Below, piece after piece: positions 59,401-64,000 of a stretch of 64,000 nucleotides of DNA. Origin of the DNA: Sorghum bicolor (Eukaryota; Streptophyta; Magnoliopsida; Poales; Poaceae); contig NC_012874.2 of NCBI RefSeq assembly GCF_000003195.3, forward strand, positions 837,001 through 901,000, read 5' to 3'. The position numbers were made by a program, and so were the translations under genes. Under the pieces are notes generated by a model, which saw only the letters and a program-made list of their open reading frames with translations, was not told where the DNA came from and did not search any database. The stretch's first letter is position 1. Each line of letters starts with the position of its first letter.

Positions 59401-59804
59401 ACTTCATCAAAGCTCGCAGCTATATCTGCTACATCATCATCACGAAGTTCTTGATTGCCAAAGGGTGCTTCCTCGCCACATGTATCATTGAATTCATGGA
59501 GGCTATCCTCACCATCCTGTTGACCAGCAGCCTGCGCTTGGTCTCGGTCATTGGTACCTTCTTCTCCATGTTTGTTCCAACATATATAGTCATCCATAAA
59601 TCCTCGAATTAGTAGATGAGCATGGATTTCTGGCAAATACGAGAATTGCTTTTCATTCTGACAATCATTGCATGGACACCACACTGCTGACTTATGTCCA
59701 TTCGACATATCTCTACTTGCAACTTTCAGAAAAGATTGAAGACCATTCACGTACTCAAAACTAGTACGATTCCCAAGATACATCCAACGGTTTCGATCAG
59801 CCAT
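56460..59804 (-). CDS. CACTA (En/Spm) tnp2 transposase
   Basis: A single open frame of 1114 aa, which cuts and joins CACTA transposon ends. Domain order by recognition: transposase-associated domain (about 4-78, RNRWMYLGNR, then VWCPCNDCQN); Transposase_21/tnp2 core (about 330-500, with RFALSTDGMNPFG and SGPHQPGLSIDVFLR carrying the expected acidic residues); DUF4218-like (about 700-840, HDCDVMLT, MYPYERFM); DUF4216-like (about 950-1030, GYDINGYTFYT, then VDLEQIGY); and a basic tail (KTRRKQQARRK), a likely nuclear signal. The start follows an acceptor-like TTTTTTTAG|ACTATGG, so a non-coding leader exon is likely. Length and lack of any stop suggest that it is intact. It lies in the same orientation as the TnpA-type gene 6.7 kb downstream, as in autonomous CACTA elements. 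Confidence 0.93.
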   Translation of the reverse strand: MADRNRWMYLGNRTSFEYVNGLQSFLKVASRDMSNGHKSAVWCPCNDCQNEKQFSYLPEIHAHLLIRGFMDDYICWNKHGEEGTNDRDQAQAAGQQDGEDSLHEFNDTCGEEAPFGNQELRDDDVADIAASFDEVHLAENLEEMVRDAGFASYACPDLKKLEQLLKDMKTPLYPNCRRYTRLSGSLKLLQLKASNHLTDRGFKEMLEVLADMFPEENEIPKTTYEAKKIICPMGLKFEKIDACKNNCILFTGDNKNATECPKCQTSRYKQGTGEVVGSMMRRKVPMKVVWYFPIIPRLKRLFATSKDAQLLTWHSDGRKVDGYIRHPADGIQWRYIDNKYKSFAKEPRNLRFALSTDGMNPFGKMSSSHSVWPVLLSIYNLPPWLCNKQKYMMMSILISGPHQPGLSIDVFLRLLIDDFQELWKEKGIKVYDGFRKESFDLRAMLFTTITDIPGHRSVSGQSKGEKDCFQCLDDTETVWLNNSKKRVYVRHRRFLRMSHPYREMKHQFDGTRETGSAPRHFNGEHVYEQVLKDITPTVNPKSTVLGKRKRNEKTSSVDKKRWKKMSILWELPYWKDLGVRHSIDLMHVKKNVCGSLLGTLMNDKLKTKDHAKARADLEELDIRPELQPNGASAQPRLCAVNLTRSEKQELCDFFRSVKVPSGYAADIRKLVHPKENKMLPMKAHDCDVMLTTMLAVGIRNILPEKTRKAIMSLCFFFNAISQKVLDEESLYDLEENIYETMCLLEAYFPPSFFDISVHLIIHLVKEIRYLGPMFLHHMYPYERFMSTLNKYAKSRVHPEGSMAQCYSTEEVVDWCLSYIDPTNPIGISKSRHEGRLAGKGFLGEKQIIPDADDFERAKFLVLQHTKGVEPYITEHKEELRQLYPHRGEFWVARTHMNEFNNWFRDKFSSSSSCTDNKLRQVAAGPFFTVTTYQGYDINGYTFYTIDQDKKSVYQNSAVRVDAFNSNMQKTIYYGQIEEIWELSYSGFKMPLFRCRWVKGGHVKKDPYGYTTVDLEQIGYKEEPFVVASLVSQVFYVRDTRNMKQLVVLPGKKRVVGVENPVEEEEFKQSNEVPPFDTSILPVLLASELTPYLRAGRRESAPVEKTRRKQQARRK

Positions 59805-61906
59805 AGTCTAAAAAAATGAAAATAAAAGAATATTAAGTCAATCAACACAACATAATTATTTGGTCAGATCTGATTTCAGAATGCAAAGTTGCACAAGTTT
59901 TGCTGAGAGCTCACCCACTGGCCCTGCTGGGAGGCGAAGCACTGCCGGAGGATGGCTGGCGAAGCATGTACTACAAAGATCAAGAAGTAAGCGAGCTCGC
60001 CCTCCTGCAGAGATCGAGATAGAATTATAATTAAGCGCACTCACACAGAACAAATTGAATTGGGCAATGCTAAGATACACCCTTTTACCTCTAAGGAGGT
60101 AGTATTTCAAATAAATCCGAGTCATTAGTTTTTAGATTTTTAAAATCAATTAATTGATCTAAGAAAAGAAAAAAGGAAAAGAAATATACGTTGGGCACAT
60201 ACATGTACACATCGTTTTTCATGTCACTTTGAGCACATGCATACACGTATACGCGAGTTACTTGAATAAAAGTTATGTAGTTTATGTTAATTAAATTATG
60301 CTATATATAAGGTTGAAAAAATAAGAAGATTTACCACATTCAATGGATCATGAATGCATCAATTAGATCTAAAACGATCTTAAAGCTTTTCCAGATTTGT
60401 CATATTTTCCAAAATTAAAAATTAATTAAATAAATGCTTCATATATTACCTCCTAGGGAGGTAATATTTGATCGTGATCATCCGATCGAAATAAATAAAC
60501 AGCATATTACCGTCAGTAAAGCCCAATTAAATTATACAATGCGCTATTAAGGCTCTGTTTGCATGGTTTCCTTGTTAAATTTTAGGTAACTAAATTTTAG
60601 TAGTTCAAAACCTGCTGACCGAGCTGATCAGCTGCTGAGCACGCCGCAGGGAGATATCGTCGGTGGATGGAGGATTGGATGTAAAGCAGAGCATAACTAG
60701 TTGGAATGGTCGCTGGGCAATCAACTAATTAAGTCAATTAGCTAGCATGCATATGCATATGCCCCCGCCTCATATGTTGCCGGAGCCTGCGTCGCACGCG
60801 CTCGCCGCCGCACGTACCTCAATCGCGTGCCTGCCTGCCCCCCGCGCGCAGCCGCACGCAAGGCTGCATTTCGCGCGCGCGCCCGGCCGCGCCTCGCACG
60901 CCGTCCACTGCCGTGCGCGCCTGCCCCCGCGCCGCCCGCTAGCTCCTACCTCAGAGCCAAGCGCGCGCCCACGGCCGGCCGCCGCCCAAAGAGCTAGCCT
61001 CGCGGGCGCTCGAGCCTCCCCAGGTGTGGACGCAGCGTTAGGAGTTTTGAAAAAACAAAAATGGCAATGTGTCTGTGGTGACAAAAAAGGAAAAAAAAAA
61101 GGCCCCAAGTACTGCACTTTCCCGCCTCTGCCATGAAGAAAGCATGATAGCGTGTAGCGGACTCCGTGCACGGCTCTACCTCGAAGACCGGACGAAGCAA
61201 CCACACACTACTGTTGCGCAGCAACCCCGCTATTGCGCAGTAGTACCGCGGAGCTAGGTATCCTGCAGCCGATCAGAGAGAGGTTTGGTGGTCGATTGAA
61301 TTCACCTGCTCAACTCCATCGAGAGAGGATTGCACCTAGCTCTTACAAATAATTGCATTTCTTTGACTGCTACAATTTATGTTTGATCATTCGTCTTGTT
61401 TAACTTTTTTGTGCAAATAATAAAATAAATAAATCATTACAAAAATATATCTAGCAATAAAATAAATCATGAAAAAAATAAATAATATTTATTAATTTTT
61501 TTAAATAAGACGAATAGTCAAATATGAATCATAGAAGTCAAAAAAATATAATTATTTGTGGGACGAAAGGAGCTATACAGAGTGTAGACACTTGACTACC
61601 TTATGACAGAGGACCCTCGGCCTGGATATATTTCGTGTCCGAGCTGGAAATTCACTCACCCTACCAAAAACTTTTCAACAACCACGATCACGGTCACGCA
61701 AAGGACAGTAGCCCACGCGACAGGCCGGCCAGGCCAGACGCCAGCGGCAGCCAGCTGATTGAAGGGCTCGCTGGGACCTGCGTTTTTCTGAACAGTGACC
61801 AAACAAATGGGCACATCAATGGGGTCGGCATCGAGGAAACTTTTTATCCATGTCTATCTGTGCATCCGCTCCATTGAACCTACCGCTGCCTACCTATTAT
61901 CTTTTA
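59805..61906. other. Upstream of transposase, intergenic
   Basis: Probable leader to about 60070. A GC-rich island (60750-61260) opens long frames on both strands but encodes only low-complexity Ala/Arg/Pro sequence. I looked here for a TAGTG end with repeats matching 42934-43175 and found none. Confidence 0.4.
60085..60466. mobile_element. Possible MITE with TTACCTC ends
   Basis: TTACCTCTAAGGAGGTAGTA at the left and ATTACCTCCTAGGGAGGTAA at the right are each near-palindromic and inverse to one another. About 380 bp, AT-rich inside. No certain target duplication. Confidence 0.4.
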
Positions 61907-62159
61907 GGCCTTCTTTTAGTTCCAAATTTTTTTTTTAAAATTGATACTGTAGCATTTTCTTTGTATTTGATAAATATTATCTAATCATGGACTAATTAGA
62001 CTCAAAAGATACTGTAGCACTTTTCTTTGTATTTGATAAATACTGTGCAATTAGTTTTTATTTTCGTCTATATTTAATACTTCATGTATTTGTTTAAAGA
62101 TTCGATGTGACGGGAAATCTGAAAAATTTTGCAAAAATTTTTGGGAACTAAACAAAGCC
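61907..62159. mobile_element. Tourist-like MITE
   Basis: GGCCTTCTTTTAGTTCC ... GGGAACTAAACAAAGCC, with internal words GTCTATATTTAATACTTCATG and AAGATTCGATGTGACGG typical of the family. Preceded by TTA; the following TTT is only a partial match. Confidence 0.8.
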
Positions 62160-62686
62160 TTTGTTACACTGATTGCAAAACACCCGTGAACCATGTTAAA
62201 GCAGTTTAGGTTTGTTGGCAGATCAAACAAGTTTACTAGCTAGCTCGAACGTAATCGTACGTCCGGTCTTTACAGATGGCCCAACCTACGAAGCTTCAAG
62301 TTCCATCTTTGCTTTGTCAATCATGGGAAACACCTGATTTTGCAAATTGCTAATCACTTACAACCTGTTGTTAATTCATCATCGAAGGGATACAAAAATT
62401 GAAGCTACTCATTGCTGCCTTATTATGATTATCATAGCAATTTGTCTTTAGGGTACTTTGTTACGTTGACTTATCTTTAATATTGATGCTTTTGTTGTGT
62501 CCTATAGGATTAGTCTGTGTCTGGCGACCATTCCTTGATAGTGTATTCGTTTAGGTCTAATTTGAAGATGTCAACCAACATATGTTTCTTCTATAGCTGC
62601 CACAACTCTCTTTACCCACTTCGTAACAAAGACCGTAAATAACATATTTTTTATATTCAGAAAAAAAAAGAAGAAGGAAGCTTTAT
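62160..62686. other. Intergenic
   Basis: AT-rich sequence with no recognised gene or repeat. Confidence 0.35.
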
Positions 62687-62896
62687 TTACTGCGCGGTGA
62701 GCCGTGCCTCCAGGTCGCTGCAGCCCATCCCGGGCAACAGAATCACCGGGTGGAGGTGGAGCTCGCTGCCGACGACGCCGGCATCTTTGTTGAACAGGTG
62801 GCCTGCCGAGAGGTAATCTCGGAGGGCTGGTGGGAGCAGAAGCATAGGTTCCCGTTGCTTCAAGGGTACGACGACGCTAGCTGGGTACGGCTCCAA
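62687..62896 (-). pseudogene. LCAT-like acyltransferase/phospholipase fragment
   Basis: A 69-codon frame ends in LHLHPVILLPGMGCSDLEARL, the N-terminal hallmark of plant lecithin:cholesterol acyltransferase-like proteins (HPVIL.PG..G..LEA.LT). It then stops after TAQ. The rest of the enzyme, including the serine-nucleophile elbow, is absent downstream on this strand. The first 30 residues look unrelated to a signal peptide. It is a truncated gene piece, not a working enzyme. Confidence 0.6.
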
Positions 62897-63001
62897 TATC
62901 CGATCCGCTAGATTGTATTGACTATTGATTGACTCGATCCTGGTTGATTACGATTGTTCGCCACGGCGCGCGCCGACGCTAAACTGAGCTATCGTCGACT
63001 T

Positions 63002-63240
63002 GCCTTGTTTACTTCCAATTTTTTTTTTACAAAATAGAAATAGTAGCACTTTCGTTTGTATTTGACAAATATTGTTCAATTATGGACTAACTAGGCTCAA
63101 AAGATTCGTCTCATCAAATTCGACCAAACTGTGCAATTAGTTTTTATTTTCATTTATATTTAATACTCCATGCATACGTCTAAAGATTCGATGTGACGGA
63201 AAATCTAGAAAGTTTTTGCAAATTTTTTGGGAACTGGGCC
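63002..63240. mobile_element. Tourist-like MITE
   Basis: GCCTTGTTTACTTCC ... GGGAACTGGGCC with the family words CACTTTCGTTTGTATTTG and AAGATTCGATGTGACGG. The ends are more worn than at 39734. Confidence 0.75.
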
Positions 63241-64000
63241 AGGAATCGCCGGAAAGAAATACTCATACTACAGTATTCTGCGGCTTCATTTCATTTTTCT
63301 TATGATTGTTGGAGTGATCGGTTCAGTGTGGTTGCATGATTCAGTTATTATTATTATGCAGGGTGGTTACAGTGTACTTGTTGAGCTCTCTCGGCTGAAA
63401 CTATCCCCAGAGGATGCAGCAGGATGGGTGCGCCGCCGTCAAGGCCAAGGATGACATGGGATTGCTCAAGAAGAGCAGGGACGGCTCGCCGGAGGACCAG
63501 CCCATGCACCACCGTACCCATAACAGCAGTTGAGGGTTGTCAGGAAACGAAAACATGTCAGTCCTGTGTGCAGTGTGCTCTATCACGTATTAGGTTAGGT
63601 AACCTGAAGTGAACTCCGCGTAAATTTCCCTGCATTTTTTTGGCACGATGCGTCTGGGTCTTGTTTAAGTCGCTCTGAATCTTCTTGGCGTGCGAGCAAG
63701 CGAGGCCGCCGCGGACTCGGGGATTTCGCGCTGGGGGGACGACGGCGGGCGAGACAGCGAGCGAGTAGGTGCGGTTAATAAAGACGGGACGGGACGACGT
63801 GGGAGGGGGAGACTAGCCTAGCCTAGCCTAGCGCACGCTGCACGCCACCACGCCGGCCACGGACCGGGACTCGGTGCGGCCGCAGGCTGCCTGCTGCGGA
63901 CACCACCTGCACCAGTCCGCCTTTGGTTCCCGAGCCGTCTCAGCACGGTGTGCTGAGCCACATGTGACCTTCCGCTGTGCTGTGCTCTTCAGCTCCATGT
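63241..64000. other. Window end, possible exon and promoter
   Basis: After an acceptor-like CCCCAG at 63411 a short frame (63414-63533) reads LLKKSRDGSPEDQPMHH and stops at TGA. I do not recognise it. From about 63690 the DNA is GC-rich with a repeated GCCTA (about 63814-63830) and could be the promoter of a gene beyond the window. Confidence 0.3.

Noticed and set aside
60747..61204. Overlapping 129- and 144-codon frames
   Set aside because: GC-rich island with Ala/Arg/Pro low complexity on both strands; no splice or domain evidence.
61195..61230. CACTACTG at about 61206 as the upper end of the large CACTA element
   Set aside because: Wrong orientation for that end, and no repeats matching 42934-43175 nearby.

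Overview
This window is nuclear DNA from a grass, most likely sorghum or a close Andropogoneae relative. The evidence is plant-type split genes with GT-AG introns, Stowaway and Tourist-like MITEs, CACTA elements with CTTTGCCGAG subterminal repeats, and a low-copy Copia element. No tRNA, rRNA, CRISPR or bacterial feature was seen. Genus-level assignment is inference.

Layout. (1) 1-34.8 kb is a tandem array of a pectin-modifying pair. A minus-strand pectin methylesterase (PME A, 376-2054) is followed by a plus-strand PME/invertase-inhibitor-type gene (PMEI A, 11892-12515). A second PME (PME B, 20777-21944) has lost its 5' end and carries a frameshift, and is followed by PMEI B (32832-33455). 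The segments 2379-14610 and 21951-34809 are nearly identical, whereas the two PMEs are clearly more diverged. The 5' truncation of PME B sits exactly at the edge of the recent duplicate. After the copies separated, copy B gained a Copia element (27094-32003, TSD GAAAG) and copy A a solo LTR (13440-14167, TSD ATCCA). Each copy shows the other's empty site. Copy A also differs by about 3.6 kb of internal rearrangement, including a ~0.5 kb inverted repeat. The 7.3 kb between copies holds a 2.2 kb non-autonomous CACTA element (15563-17756).

(2) 35-42 kb is the ordinary genic part. It has a three-exon BTB/POZ gene (35266-36713, minus) and a two-exon HIG1-domain mitochondrial protein gene (41165-41691, minus), with MITEs between them. 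Short decayed pieces of a BTB gene like this one lie upstream of both PMEI copies.

(3) 42.9-60 kb looks like a very large CACTA (En/Spm) transposon or its remains. On the minus strand it carries an uninterrupted tnp2-type transposase (56460-59804, 1114 aa) and a six-exon TnpA/Ptta-type gene fused to a C48 (Ulp1-like) protease with intact catalytic residues (43451-49786, 1082 aa by my splice model). Between these two genes lie a fragment of a galactinol synthase gene, a two-exon GRF zinc-finger gene and a ~72-bp minisatellite. A broken LINE sits in the last intron of the TnpA gene. I could not find a matching pair of termini, so the limits of the element are open.

(4) 60-64 kb is intergenic, with several MITEs and a fragment of an LCAT-like lipid acyltransferase gene.

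How the genes may work together: PME A lacks the inhibitor-like pro-domain that many plant PMEs carry, and an inhibitor-type protein is encoded next door. The two inhibitor genes encode identical proteins and differ only at silent sites, which suggests that this product is under selection while the second esterase has died.
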